The position numbers were made by a program, and so were the translations under genes. From Begonia masoniana (Eukaryota; Streptophyta; Magnoliopsida; Cucurbitales; Begoniaceae): a stretch of 64,000 nt of DNA. Shown piece by piece: positions 48,241 through 61,841 of the stretch. The first letter of the stretch is position 1; each line of letters begins with the position of its first letter. The DNA lies in assembly GCA_022432975.1 (NCBI GenBank), contig CM039509.1, positions 11,746,621 through 11,810,620 of the forward strand, read 5' to 3'. The notes under the pieces were generated by a model. The model ran no database searches. It had not been told where the DNA came from and saw only the letters and a program-made list of their open reading frames with translations.

Positions 48241-50562
48241 TCTTATCCTTCATCAAGCGCATTACTAAGTCTTAGTTTCGCGTCCATGAAGGTTGTTGGG
48301 TCCTCAATACACGTCGTTCTCATCACTTCAAGTTAAAACCTTGAATGTGAAATGGATAACTTAGGTTCTAACCACAAGTCATGTAACACTCAACCTCATT
48401 TGCTTGATACGATCAACTCTTTTGGAACAAATCGATTGAAGTGAAGTTTCTTATGCTTCATCAAGCGCATTACTAAGTCTTAGTTTCGCGTCCATGAAGG
48501 TTGTTGGGTCCTCAATACACGTCGTTCTCATCACTTCAAGTTAAAACCTTGAATGTGAAATGGATAACTTAGGTTCTAACCACAAGTCATGTAACACTCA
48601 ACCTCATTTGCTTGATACGATCAACTCTTTTGGAACAAATCGATTGAAGTGAAGTTTCTTATGCTTCATCAAGCGCATTACTAAGTCTTAGTTTCGCGTC
48701 CATGAAGGTTGTTGGGTCCTCAATACACGTCGTTCTCATCACTTCAAGTTAAAACCTTGAATGTGAAATGGATAACTTAGGTTCTAACCACAAGTCATGT
48801 AACACTCAACCTCATTTGCTTGATACGATCAACTCTTTTGGAACAAATCGATTGAAGTGAAGTTTCTTATGCTTCATCAAGCGCATTACTAAGTCTTAGT
48901 TTCGCGTCCATGAAGGTTGTTGGGTCCTCAATACACGTCGTTCTCATCACTTCAAGTTAAAACCTTGAATGTGAAATGGATAACTTAGGTTCTAACCACA
49001 AGTCATGTAACACTCAACCTCATTTGCTTGATACGATCAACTCTTTTGGAACAAATCGATTGAAGTGAAGTTTCTTATGCTTCATCAAGCGCATTACTAA
49101 GTCTTAGTTTCGCGTCCATGAAGGTTGTTGGGTCCTCAATACACGTCGTTCTCATCACTTCAAGTTAAAACCTTGAATGTGAAATGGATAACTTAGGTTC
49201 TAACCACAAGTCATGTAACACTCAACCTCATTTGCTTGATACGATCAACTCTTTTGGAACAAATCGATTGAAGTGAAGTTTCTTATGCTTCATCAAGCGC
49301 ATTACTAAGTCTTAGTTTCGCGTCCATGAAGGTTGTTGGGTCCTCAATACACGTCGTTCTCATCACTTCAAGTTAAAACCTTGAATGTGAAATGGATAAC
49401 TTAGGTTCTAACCACAAGTCATGTAACACTCAACCTCATTTGCTTGATACGATCAACTCTTTTGGAACAAATCGATTGAAGTGAAGTTTCTTATGCTTCA
49501 TCAAGCGCATTACTAAGTCTTAGTTTCGCGTCCATGAAGGTTGTTGGGTCCTCAATACACGTCGTTCTCATCACTTCAAGTTAAAACCTTGAATGTGAAA
49601 TGGATAACTTAGGTTCTAACCACAAGTCATGTAACACTCAACCTCATTTGCTTGATACGATCAACTCTTTTGGAACAAATCGATTGAAGTGAAGTTTCTT
49701 ATGCTTCATCAAGCGCATTACTAAGTCTTAGTTTCGCGTCCATGAAGGTTGTTGGGTCCTCAATACACGTCGTTCTCATCACTTCAAGTTAAAACCTTGA
49801 ATGTGAAATGGATAACTTAGGTTCTAACCACAAGTCATGTAACACTCAACCTCATTTGCTTGATACGATCAACTCTTTTGGAACAAATCGATTGAAGTGA
49901 AGTTTCTTATGCTTCATCAAGCGCATTACTAAGTCTTAGTTTCGCGTCCATGAAGGTTGTTGGGTCCTCAATACACGTCGTTCTCATCACTTCAAGTTAA
50001 AACCTTGAATGTGAAATGGATAACTTAGGTTCTAACCACAAGTCATGTAACACTCAACCTCATTTGCTTGATACGATCAACTCTTTTGGAACAAATCGAT
50101 TGAAGTGAAGTTTCTTATGCTTCATCAAGCGCATTACTAAGTCTTAGTTTCGCGTCCATGAAGGTTGTTGGGTCCTCAATACACGTCGTTCTCATCACTT
50201 CAAGTTAAAACCTTGAATGTGAAATGGATAACTTAGGTTCTAACCACAAGTCATGTAACACTCAACCTCATTTGCTTGATACGATCAACTCTTTTGGAAC
50301 AAATCGATTGAAGTGAAGTTTCTTATGCTTCATCAAGCGCATTACTAAGTCTTAGTTTCGCGTCCATGAAGGTTGTTGGGTCCTCAATACACGTCGTTCT
50401 CATCACTTCAAGTTAAAACCTTGAATGTGAAATGGATAACTTAGGTTCTAACCACAAGTCATGTAACACTCAACCTCATTTGCTTGATACGATCAACTCT
50501 TTTGGAACAAATCGATTGAAGTGAAGTTTCTTATGCTTCATCAAGCGCATTACTAAGTCTTA
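48241..50562 (-). repeat. 208-bp satellite array, reverse, highly homogeneous part, about 11 monomers
   Basis: Consecutive monomers are identical or nearly so (a variant TATCCTTCATC occurs at 48245). All carry TTAGTTTCGCGTCC in place of TTAGTTACGCGTCC. The same variant fills 52610-55448 and 56990-58657. The array stops at AAGTCTTA and is followed by AACG and a short T run. Confidence 0.95.
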
Positions 50563-52535
<1,973 letters not shown>

Positions 52536-52609
52536 CGTAGGGAACGGGAGCAAGGTGGAGTTTATGCTACCGTTCACTTGCGAGGATGCGATCTGGTGGG
52601 ATTCGATTC
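52536..52609 (+). pseudogene. Short gag-like fragment
   Basis: The 70-odd bases after the T run can be read as KVEFMLPFTCEDAIWWDS. This resembles the gag core spot that reads KVKLAAIEFTEYAIVWWDKL in family A, including the paired tryptophans. It then passes into satellite through GATTCAAGTGAAG, which differs by one base from the satellite GATTGAAGTGAAG. The assignment rests on a very short match. Confidence 0.4.
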
Positions 52610-55448
52610 AAGTGAAGTTTCTTATGCTTCATCAAGCGCATTACTAAGTATTAGTTTCGCGTCCATGAAGGTAATTGGGTCCTCAATACACGTCGTTCTC
52701 ATCACTTCAAGTTAAAACCTTGAATGTGAAATGGATAACTTAGGTTCTAACCACAAGTCATGTAACACTCAACCTCATTTGCTTGATACGATCAACTCTT
52801 TTGGAACAAATCGATTGAAGTGAAGTTTCTTATGCTTCATCAAGCGCATTACTAAGTCTTAGTTTCGCGTCCATGAAGGTTGTTGGGTCCTCAATACACG
52901 TCGTTCTCATCACTTCAAGTTAAAACCTTGAATGTGAAATGGATAACTTAGGTTCTAACCACAAGTCATGTAACACTCAACCTCATTTGCTTGATACGAT
53001 CAACTCTTTTGGAACAAATCGATTGAAGTGAAGTTTCTTATGCTTCATCAAGCGCATTACTAAGTCTTAGTTTCGCGTCCATGAAGGTTGTTGGGTCCTC
53101 AATACACGTCGTTCTCATCACTTCAAGTTAAAACCTTGAATGTGAAATGGATAACTTAGGTTCTAACCACAAGTCATGTAACACTCAACCTCATTTGCTT
53201 GATACGATCAACTCTTTTGGAACAAATCGATTGAAGTGAAGTTTCTTATGCTTCATCAAGCGCATTACTAAGTCTTAGTTTCGCGTCCATGAAGGTTGTT
53301 GGGTCCTCAATACACGTCGTTCTCATCACTTCAAGTTAAAACCTTGAATGTGAAATGGATAACTTAGGTTCTAACCACAAGTCATGTAACACTCAACCTC
53401 ATTTGCTTGATACGATCAACTCTTTTGGAACAAATCGATTGAAGTGAAGTTTCTTATGCTTCATCAAGCGCATTACTAAGTCTTAGTTTCGCGTCCATGA
53501 AGGTTGTTGGGTCCTCAATACACGTCGTTCTCATCACTTCAAGTTAAAACCTTGAATGTGAAATGGATAACTTAGGTTCTAACCACAAGTCATGTAACAC
53601 TCAACCTCATTTGCTTGATACGATCAACTCTTTTGGAACAAATCGATTGAAGTGAAGTTTCTTATGCTTCATCAAGCGCATTACTAAGTCTTAGTTTCGC
53701 GTCCATGAAGGTTGTTGGGTCCTCAATACACGTCGTTCTCATCACTTCAAGTTAAAACCTTGAATGTGAAATGGATAACTTAGGTTCTAACCACAAGTCA
53801 TGTAACACTCAACCTCATTTGCTTGATACGATCAACTCTTTTGGAACAAATCGATTGAAGTGAAGTTTCTTATGCTTCATCAAGCGCATTACTAAGTCTT
53901 AGTTTCGCGTCCATGAAGGTTGTTGGGTCCTCAATACACGTCGTTCTCATCACTTCAAGTTAAAACCTTGAATGTGAAATGGATAACTTAGGTTCTAACC
54001 ACAAGTCATGTAACACTCAACCTCATTTGCTTGATACGATCAACTCTTTTGGAACAAATCGATTGAAGTGAAGTTTCTTATGCTTCATCAAGCGCATTAC
54101 TAAGTCTTAGTTTCGCGTCCATGAAGGTTGTTGGGTCCTCAATACACGTCGTTCTCATCACTTCAAGTTAAAACCTTGAATGTGAAATGGATAACTTAGG
54201 TTCTAACCACAAGTCATGTAACACTCAACCTCATTTGCTTGATACGATCAACTCTTTTGGAACAAATCGATTGAAGTGAAGTTTCTTATGCTTCATCAAG
54301 CGCATTACTAAGTCTTAGTTTCGCGTCCATGAAGGTTGTTGGGTCCTCAATACACGTCGTTCTCATCACTTCAAGTTAAAACCTTGAATGTGAAATGGAT
54401 AACTTAGGTTCTAACCACAAGTCATGTAACACTCAACCTCATTTGCTTGATACGATCAACTCTTTTGGAACAAATCGATTGAAGTGAAGTTTCTTATGCT
54501 TCATCAAGCGCATTACTAAGTCTTAGTTTCGCGTCCATGAAGGTTGTTGGGTCCTCAATACACGTCGTTCTCATCACTTCAAGTTAAAACCTTGAATGTG
54601 AAATGGATAACTTAGGTTCTAACCACAAGTCATGTAACACTCAACCTCATTTGCTTGATACGATCAACTCTTTTGGAACAAATCGATTGAAGTGAAGTTT
54701 CTTATGCTTCATCAAGCGCATTACTAAGTCTTAGTTTCGCGTCCATGAAGGTTGTTGGGTCCTCAATACACGTCGTTCTCATCACTTCAAGTTAAAACCT
54801 TGAATGTGAAATGGATAACTTAGGTTCTAACCACAAGTCATGTAACACTCAACCTCATTTGCTTGATACGATCAACTCTTTTGGAACAAATCGATTGAAG
54901 TGAAGTTTCTTATGCTTCATCAAGCGCATTACTAAGTCTTAGTTTCGCGTCCATGAAGGTTGTTGGGTCCTCAATACACGTCGTTCTCATCACTTCAAGT
55001 TAAAACCTTGAATGTGAAATGGATAACTTAGGTTCTAACCACAAGTCATGTAACACTCAACCTCATTTGCTTGATACGATCAACTCTTTTGGAACAAATC
55101 GATTGAAGTGAAGTTTCTTATGCTTCATCAAGCGCATTACTAAGTCTTAGTTTCGCGTCCATGAAGGTTGTTGGGTCCTCAATACACGTCGTTCTCATCA
55201 CTTCAAGTTAAAACCTTGAATGTGAAATGGATAACTTAGGTTCTAACCACAAGTCATGTAACACTCAACCTCATTTGCTTGATACGATCAACTCTTTTGG
55301 AACAAATCGATTGAAGTGAAGTTTCTTATGCTTCATCAAGCGCATTACTAAGTCTTAGTTTCGCGTCCATGAAGGTTGTTGGGTCCTCAATACACGTCGT
55401 TCTCATCACTTCAAGTTAAAACCTTGAATGTGAAATGGATAACTTAGG
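52610..55448 (-). repeat. 208-bp satellite array, reverse, homogeneous, about 13.6 monomers
   Basis: Nearly identical monomers of the TTTCGCGTCC type. Only the first shows extra differences (AAGTATTAG, GGTAATTGGG). It ends inside a monomer at GATAACTTAGG, where retroelement pol sequence begins. Confidence 0.95.
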
Positions 55449-56698
55449 GATGGACGGCGTGCGCAGCACTTGCAACATCGGCTGTGATCCAGGATAGTGC
55501 CTTCCGGACCCCGGGTAAAGCCGGAGTTTTTTATCAGCGATGAAACCGATGAGTAAGATCGCCTATTTTTATCTATGGACGTCAACGAGAAGTCAAGGTG
55601 TTTCGTGCTCTATTTATGTGGCCTCTGTCTTGATGTAGGCTCAGCGGAGAAAAAGCGGAGATGACATTCCTATTGTCAGAGAGTTTTTCATTATTCCTTG
55701 ATGATTCAGGGTTACGCAGCGGATCGAGAGATTGAGTTACATTGAGGTCGATCACAACTCGCGACCGAGGTTTAAAAACCCGTTCATCGTGGCACCAGAT
55801 GAAGTTAAGAGAGTCTGCGGACTCAGCGTGACGAGTTGTTAGAGAAGGGTTCTATTAGACAAGGGGTCACCTAGGGTGCGCCCGTTCATGTTTTGTCAAG
55901 AAGAAAGAGGGGACCTCAGGATGTGCATGATTACAGGGAGCTGAATAAGCTCACAGTGAAGAATAAGTACCCCATGCCCTGGATTGATGACTTATTGATC
56001 AATATCGTGTGCCGAGTATTTTCCAGGAATCGGAATTGCGATCGGGGGATTATCAGTGAAAGTCCGGAGGATGATATTCAGAGACGGCCTTCGAACGAGG
56101 TTATGGGCAGTATGAGTCCTTGATCATGTCTTTTGGACTACTACTGCCCCTGCAGCGTCTTAGGATCTGATGAACCCATGCTTAAGGACTCTCTGGACAA
56201 GTCGTGGGGTTTTCATCGAAGACATATTGATTTACTCTAAGACGAAGGGAAGAGCACGAGGGCATCTGAGGGATCGTGTTACAGAATATGAGTAAACGAC
56301 CCAACCGATCAAGTTTCGAAGTGCGAGTTGGCTGACAAGAGTGAGCTTCTTGGCCATATTAATCACAGGACAGAAGTTTTGTGGATCGAGCAAGATTCAG
56401 GTGGTCAGAATTGCCACAGCGAAGAAGTACGTGAGGTGCGTGGATTTCTCGGATTGGCGGTTATTATCGGAAGTTTATAGAGGGTATTCTCGACGATTGC
56501 ACTCCGCCTTTCAGGGTTGACTCGGATGACGAGAAGTCTCATATGGTCGTCTGACTTGTAATGATCAGTGTTATGGAGTTTAAAGGCAGAGATTGACCAC
56601 CGCTCCAGTACTAGCGTACTGTAGGGTGATAAAGTATTTATTGTATGAATTGGTGGGACTCAGTTGTGTATTGATGCAGGAGGGGAGAGTTATGATAG
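55449..56698 (+). pseudogene. pol: Tekay/Del-like Ty3/gypsy pol fragment (RT), heavily frameshifted
   Basis: No long frame survives, but pieces of RT can be read in changing frames: IPIVREF near 55,665, DYRELNKLTVKNKYPMP near 55,930, VMSFGL near 56,125, FIEDILIYSK near 56,210 (catalytic FIDD expected) and VRGFLGLAVIIG near 56,435. LMQEGRV near 56,670 opens RNase H. The wording is that of Tekay/Del-type chromoviruses and differs from families A and B. Frameshifts occur every few tens of bases, either strong decay or uncorrected read errors. Translation breaks off at AGAGTTATGATAG where family C begins, and resumes at 61041. Confidence 0.75.
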
Positions 56699-56989
56699 TG
56701 ATACGACCAAGAAGGTCCCAGCCAATGTCCAAGGAAAATCATCCATATAACAAAGGCAGGCCCTAATGGGAATCAAGGTGCGACCAAGTAAAGTCCAAGA
56801 AAAAAACATCCAAGTCAAAATATTGGTTATCATGGAGAAAAATGTTTTACGGAGATCAACATCCTTCATTAGCATTCCGCTTACAGTATGAATAGTCAAG
56901 GTGAAGCATAAATGGAGGATCAAGCACACGTTGAAAGATTATTGGTAAATTCTCAAAGGTTTCTATAGTGGGTTGGATCGCGTATTATA
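56699..56989 (+). repeat. Family C 5' LTR, first part
   Basis: TGATACGACC starts the LTR. Matches to 60251-60550 include AGGCCCTAATG, AATCAAGGTGCGAC, AAGCATAAATGGAGGA, GAAAGATTATTGG and GGGTTGGAT, with many small indels. It ends at TATAGAAGTTTCTTA, where satellite takes over. Confidence 0.8.
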
Positions 56990-58657
56990 GAAGTTTCTTA
57001 TGCTTCATCAAGCGCATTACTAAGTCTTAGTTTCGCGTCCATGAAGGTTGTTGGGTCCTCAATACACGTCGTTCTCATCACTTCAAGTTAAAACCTTGAA
57101 TGTGAAATGGATAACTTAGGTTCTAACCACAAGTCATGTAACACTCAACCTCATTTGCTTGATACGATCAACTCTTTTGGAACAAATCGATTGAAGTGAA
57201 GTTTCTTATGCTTCATCAAGCGCATTACTAAGTCTTAGTTTCGCGTCCATGAAGGTTGTTGGGTCCTCAATACACGTCGTTCTCATCACTTCAAGTTAAA
57301 ACCTTGAATGTGAAATGGATAACTTAGGTTCTAACCACAAGTCATGTAACACTCAACCTCATTTGCTTGATACGATCAACTCTTTTGGAACAAATCGATT
57401 GAAGTGAAGTTTCTTATGCTTCATCAAGCGCATTACTAAGTCTTAGTTTCGCGTCCATGAAGGTTGTTGGGTCCTCAATACACGTCGTTCTCATCACTTC
57501 AAGTTAAAACCTTGAATGTGAAATGGATAACTTAGGTTCTAACCACAAGTCATGTAACACTCAACCTCATTTGCTTGATACGATCAACTCTTTTGGAACA
57601 AATCGATTGAAGTGAAGTTTCTTATGCTTCATCAAGCGCATTACTAAGTCTTAGTTTCGCGTCCATGAAGGTTGTTGGGTCCTCAATACACGTCGTTCTC
57701 ATCACTTCAAGTTAAAACCTTGAATGTGAAATGGATAACTTAGGTTCTAACCACAAGTCATGTAACACTCAACCTCATTTGCTTGATACGATCAACTCTT
57801 TTGGAACAAATCGATTGAAGTGAAGTTTCTTATGCTTCATCAAGCGCATTACTAAGTCTTAGTTTCGCGTCCATGAAGGTTGTTGGGTCCTCAATACACG
57901 TCGTTCTCATCACTTCAAGTTAAAACCTTGAATGTGAAATGGATAACTTAGGTTCTAACCACAAGTCATGTAACACTCAACCTCATTTGCTTGATACGAT
58001 CAACTCTTTTGGAACAAATCGATTGAAGTGAAGTTTCTTATGCTTCATCAAGCGCATTACTAAGTCTTAGTTTCGCGTCCATGAAGGTTGTTGGGTCCTC
58101 AATACACGTCGTTCTCATCACTTCAAGTTAAAACCTTGAATGTGAAATGGATAACTTAGGTTCTAACCACAAGTCATGTAACACTCAACCTCATTTGCTT
58201 GATACGATCAACTCTTTTGGAACAAATCGATTGAAGTGAAGTTTCTTATGCTTCATCAAGCGCATTACTAAGTCTTAGTTTCGCGTCCATGAAGGTTGTT
58301 GGGTCCTCAATACACGTCGTTCTCATCACTTCAAGTTAAAACCTTGAATGTGAAATGGATAACTTAGGTTCTAACCACAAGTCATGTAACACTCAACCTC
58401 ATTTGCTTGATACGATCAACTCTTTTGGAACAAATCGATTGAAGTGAAGTTTCTTATGCTTCATCAAGCGCATTACTAAGTCTTAGTTTCGCGTCCATGA
58501 AGGTTGTTGGGTCCTCAATACACGTCGTTCTCATCACTTCAAGTTAAAACCTTGAATGTGAAATGGATAACTTAGGTTCTAACCACAAGTCATGTAACAC
58601 TCAACCTCATTTGCTTGATACGATCAACTCTTTTGGAACAAATCGATTGAAGTGAAG
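56990..58657 (-). repeat. Exactly eight satellite monomers inside the family C LTR
   Basis: GAAGTTTCT recurs at 56990 and 58654, 1664 bases apart, which is 8 x 208. The monomers are the homogeneous TTTCGCGTCC type. Both ends lie at the same monomer position, and both LTR edges carry similar bases there: AGAAAGTTTCTTA on the left and TTTCTAATTCC on the right, judged from the intact copy. About 430 bp of LTR is missing between them. Confidence 0.9.
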
Positions 58658-58712
58658 TTTCTAATTCCGCGCGTTGTTGAAGGTCTCGGCTTCATCTACC
58701 CGTGTTCGCACA
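58658..58712 (+). repeat. Family C 5' LTR, last part
   Basis: From TTTCTAATTCCGCG to GTGTTCGCACA. It matches 60984-61038 (TTTCTAATTCCGCTGTG, GGTCTCGG, TACCCGTG) and is followed by a primer binding site, which fixes it as a 5' LTR end. Confidence 0.82.
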
Positions 58713-58714
58713 TT

Positions 58715-58726
58715 TGGTATCAGAGC
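58715..58726 (+). other. Primer binding site, initiator Met-tRNA
   Basis: TGGTATCAGAGC lies two bases after the LTR end CA, a full 12-base complement to initiator Met-tRNA, as in family A. Confidence 0.92.
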
Positions 58727-58802
58727 TTTGGCTCCTAAATTCAGCGCTAGCTGTATTTCGTCAATCTATTCTTACCCCGGACTTTCTTTTTCCAATTCTT
58801 CT

Positions 58803-58967
<165 letters not shown>

Positions 58968-59087
58968 ATATTTCAATTATCAATATCTCGAAGTATCAAT
59001 TTCTTCTTCTTCATTATTTGCTTTTGTGTGTATTCACTCTTTCCTTTGATGTCTCAATTTCCTTTCGTTAAAGTTCTTTTTGTGTAA

Positions 59088-59215
59088 GTTTCCTTTCTTG
59101 AAAGTTTCCTTTCTTGAAAGTTTCCTTTCTTGAAAGTTTCCTTTCTTGAAAGTTTCCTTTCTTGAAAGTTTCCTTTCTTGAAAGTTTCCTTTCTTGAAAG
59201 TTTCCTTTCTTGAAA
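59088..59215 (+). repeat. 16-bp minisatellite, eight copies
   Basis: The unit GTTTCCTTTCTTGAAA is repeated eight times without change until the last copy, inside the family C leader. Each unit holds TTCTTGAA, the TTCnnGAA core of a heat-shock element. The next half-site is TTT rather than TTC, so full three-part elements are not formed. Confidence 0.9.
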
Positions 59216-60237
59216 AGTTTACTCTCTTGAAGTCCTACATTCTATTCTAAATTGTTTGATTCTAACTCGTTTTGGAAATTAGAATGTGAGTTAAAAGTTA
59301 AACTGATCTTACTTGTTTTTTTTGCTTGTTGAATTTTTCTCTTGATTAGGTTTTTACATAAAGAGCTTAAAGAGAACATTGAGTGTTAGAAAGGCAAAGG
59401 GTGGACTATCATATAAAATCCATTATTGGAGGGAACCACGAGGGGAGAGGACATATATCGGTGTACAACCGTGAAACGGAGTGAGTGATTTCGCGTGACT
59501 TACTTTTTTTGTTCACTAATACTTTTTATTTTCTTTATTGAAATTTTAGTATGATTAAAGGACTTGCTATGAAGTACATGAGCTATACTATATTCAATTA
59601 AGTCGTTCGACATGGAGGTATGAAGAAAAAAGTCTCCTTCCTAATAGCCATGCACGTAAGAGCAATCACCAATTGAGTATTACTATGAAAAGTCGCCTAC
59701 GGGATGACAGATTACAAAGAGAGAGACCTACTAGAACAAAAAAACGAAGTGACAACTTTTTGCTCGACTACTACCATGAGTTGAATGGAACAAAAGGCAA
59801 AGACCATATTGAGAAACAAAGTTTACACAAAAAGACGACGAGCACCACCCAAGACAAACCGACCGTGAAGAGCCAACCACCTGAAGATCCACCACCCGAT
59901 GAACACCGTACCAAAGAGCCCATAAAGATAAGTTAGTTGTCTTCAACAGATCCCATTTTATGATATTCAACAAGAGAAAGATACTACTCGATGGATGAAT
60001 GTCCCCGAATCACGAAATTCAAGAAGCAAAAGTGTTGTTGGGCATGAACCCAAGATTTAATGTAAGTTGAGAATACAAATGTGAAGGACATTGATGAAGA
60101 AAGTGAGACAAATCTGGCATGTTGTCAAGGGGCCAGCACTTATTACTTATTCCCGATTTTCTTATCTAACAATCTTAATCCTTTTCTAGTGTGAATTCTT
60201 GTGTAAGATCCAGGAGATTCGAGGACGAATCCTTCGT
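59216..60237 (+). other. Family C internal region with one small unassigned ORF
   Basis: The first part (59350-59505) resembles the leaders of families A and B (GAACATTGAGTGTTAGAAAGG, with the ending GAAACGGAGTGAG). A Lys/Arg/Pro-rich 87-codon frame runs 59673-59936 (MSITMKSRLRDDRLQRERP to EPIKIS). I do not recognise it. It could be a gag remnant or chance. No zinc knuckle, protease, RT or integrase motif is seen. GAGGACGAATCCTTCG at 60221-60236 resembles the end of chromovirus pol just before the polypurine tract. Confidence 0.45.
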
Positions 60238-60250
60238 AAGGGCAAGGGAA
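60238..60250 (+). other. Polypurine tract of family C
   Basis: AAGGGCAAGGGAA lies directly before TGATACGCTGCC, the start of the 3' LTR. One C interrupts the purines. Confidence 0.82.
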
Positions 60251-61038
60251 TGATACGCTGCCAAGATAAGTTCCACGCCCAGATGTCAAGACATCTCCAT
60301 CTAACAAAGGAGGCCCTAATGTGAATCAAGGTGCGACAAAGCTCAAGTCCAAAGACAACATCAATGGCAAAATATGTAGTTATCATGGAGACACCTGTGT
60401 TACGGAGTCAACATCTTCATTAGCATTCCCTTACTTATGCATTCTTCAAGGTGAAGCATAAATGGAGGACCTCATCACACAAGTTGAAAGATTATTGGAC
60501 TACTTCCTCAAAGGTTTCTATATTGGGTTGGATTTTCGCGTACTTATAGAAAGTTTCTTAATGAGATTTTTAGAAAGTTTTCTAATTATAATTTTAGAAA
60601 GTTTCTTAATTATATTTTTAGAAAGCTTTCCTAATCTAATTTGAGAAGTTTTCCTAAGTCTTTTGTTTTATAAATTTCCTATTATGTGTTTAGTAAATTT
60701 CGTATTACTTTTAGGATTTTTGTAGGCTATTTAAAGGCATAGGCCTGCTTCACAGTATGATAATATACATGATTTTGAGTTACTCTTGTGAGAATTTTTG
60801 TTCTCTTTTGTTCTTTGTGAAGAACTAGATCTTCTTCAAGTCAAAACTTGAAAAGATCAACTTGATAGCTTGGTTCTAACCACCAGTTCGTTACGGGTCA
60901 AGCTCCTTGTTTGATAACTTTGGTTTTCCGTCGCAAGGTTCGATGGGGTCCAATTCCTTATACTTGATTTCACAGCGTTCCTTATTTCTAATTCCGCTGT
61001 GTTGAAGGGTCTCGGTTTCATATACCCGTGGTTCCTCA
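60251..61038 (+). repeat. 3' LTR of family C
   Basis: It begins TGATACGCTGCC and ends about GTGGTTCCTCA. A TATA-like TATTTAAA lies at about 60729-60736, followed by the U5 part shared with family B. It contains several near-copies of GAAAGTTTTCTAAT between 60,545 and 60,660. The exact end is uncertain because this region is indel-rich. Confidence 0.8.
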
Positions 61039-61040
61039 TC

Positions 61041-61200
61041 CTATGCCTCTCGTCAGTTGAAGCTGTCTGCAGATTACCCACGCACGACCGTGAGTTAGCA
61101 GCTGTGGTCTTCGCACTAAGAGAGGAGACCTTATATTTTAAGGGCAGCAGTGCGAGATATTTCTGACCACAGAGCCTGAAGTATTTAGTTATGTATCCTG
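61041..61200 (+). pseudogene. pol: Tekay-like RNase H fragment, continuation of the interrupted pol
   Basis: Read in two frames it gives YASRQLKLSADYP and then RELAAVVFALREETLYF and SLKYL. This is the RNase H block that should follow LMQEGRV at 56,690. It is frameshifted and breaks off after SLKYL, before any integrase. Confidence 0.72.
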
Positions 61201-61639
61201 CTTTGGTGCGTTCTACCCAGGAAACCAATTGTACGACCACTTATGCCCAGCAAGATCTTGTCCGCTGGGGATTGGGCCGTAGGCCCAATATCCATCCCCT
61301 CACGGTTTGTGTGGTGAGAACTTCCCAGAAGGTCACCCAACCTGGAATGCTCGCCGAAGCACTTTTAACTTCGGAGTTCTTATGGGATCCGTTGTTTCAA
61401 TTGGGCGCAAAAACGCGTCTTGCTATGTTGGAGGATCTCTTTACAATCTGTTTCATTTTTCCATATACTTCCCCAAGCGCTGTGGGATGTGAGACCCGCC
61501 TTTTACGGACCCGGGATTCGCCTTATACTCGAGGTCCGGGATCCATCCACCCCGCAACCCAAGGTTTGCCCCCGCAGGAGTAAACATTACATACAGTTCC
61601 CCCCCCCCATTCGGGTCTCACAATCCCCCCTCGAGGGGC
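61201..61639 (-). mobile_element. Cassandra-like (5S-carrying TRIM) LTR fragment
   Basis: This stretch contains a 5S rRNA-like segment on the minus strand, joined to GC-rich sequence with TGTGGGATGTGAGACCCGCC-type wording. Cassandra elements are plant TRIMs whose LTRs carry 5S rRNA-derived sequence, and that combination is the basis for the call. LTR ends cannot be fixed: the left edge abuts RNase H remains and the right edge is the assembly gap. A dispersed 5S pseudogene is the alternative. Confidence 0.65.
61314..61392 (-). ncRNA. 5S rRNA-derived sequence, degenerate
   Basis: The minus strand reads CGGATCCCATAAGAACTCCG, then AAGTTAAAAGTGCTTCGGCG, then GGTTGGGTGACCTTCTGGGA and AGTTCTCACC. 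Against plant 5S rRNA this keeps the region from GGATCCCAT through the A-box (AAGCGTGCTTGGGC expected), intermediate element (GATGGGTGACC expected) and C-box (CTGGGAAGTCCTCG expected), with substitutions in each and a shortened stretch between A-box and intermediate element. It is not a functional rRNA gene. It may retain a weak Pol III promoter. Confidence 0.78.
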
Positions 61640-61739
61640 NNNNNNNNNNNNNNNNNNNNNNNNNNNNNNNNNNNNNNNNNNNNNNNNNNNNNNNNNNNNN
61701 NNNNNNNNNNNNNNNNNNNNNNNNNNNNNNNNNNNNNNN
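61640..61739. other. Assembly gap, 100 N
   Basis: Exactly 100 N, the conventional size for a scaffold gap of unknown length. The order of sequence on either side depends on scaffolding. Confidence 0.99.
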
Positions 61740-61767
61740 TCTTCACAGTGCGGTGATTGCTACCGGC

Positions 61768-61816
<49 letters not shown>

Positions 61817-61841
61817 CCTCCAATATCTTAGGTTCATATCA
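61740..61841 (+). other. Unassigned 29 bases, T run of 46, and the last bases of a family B LTR
   Basis: After the gap come 29 bases I cannot place, then T from 61769 to 61814. Next is ATCCTCC, then AATATCTTAGGTTCATATCA (61822-61841), identical to the final 20 bases of the family B LTR (30074-30093). Satellite starts in the next base. This looks like the 3' end of another family B copy whose body is lost in the T run and gap. Confidence 0.75.

Noticed and set aside
61191..61583. ORFs on the + strand around the Cassandra-like segment
   Set aside because: They run antisense to 5S-derived sequence and across noncoding LTR, with no domain.
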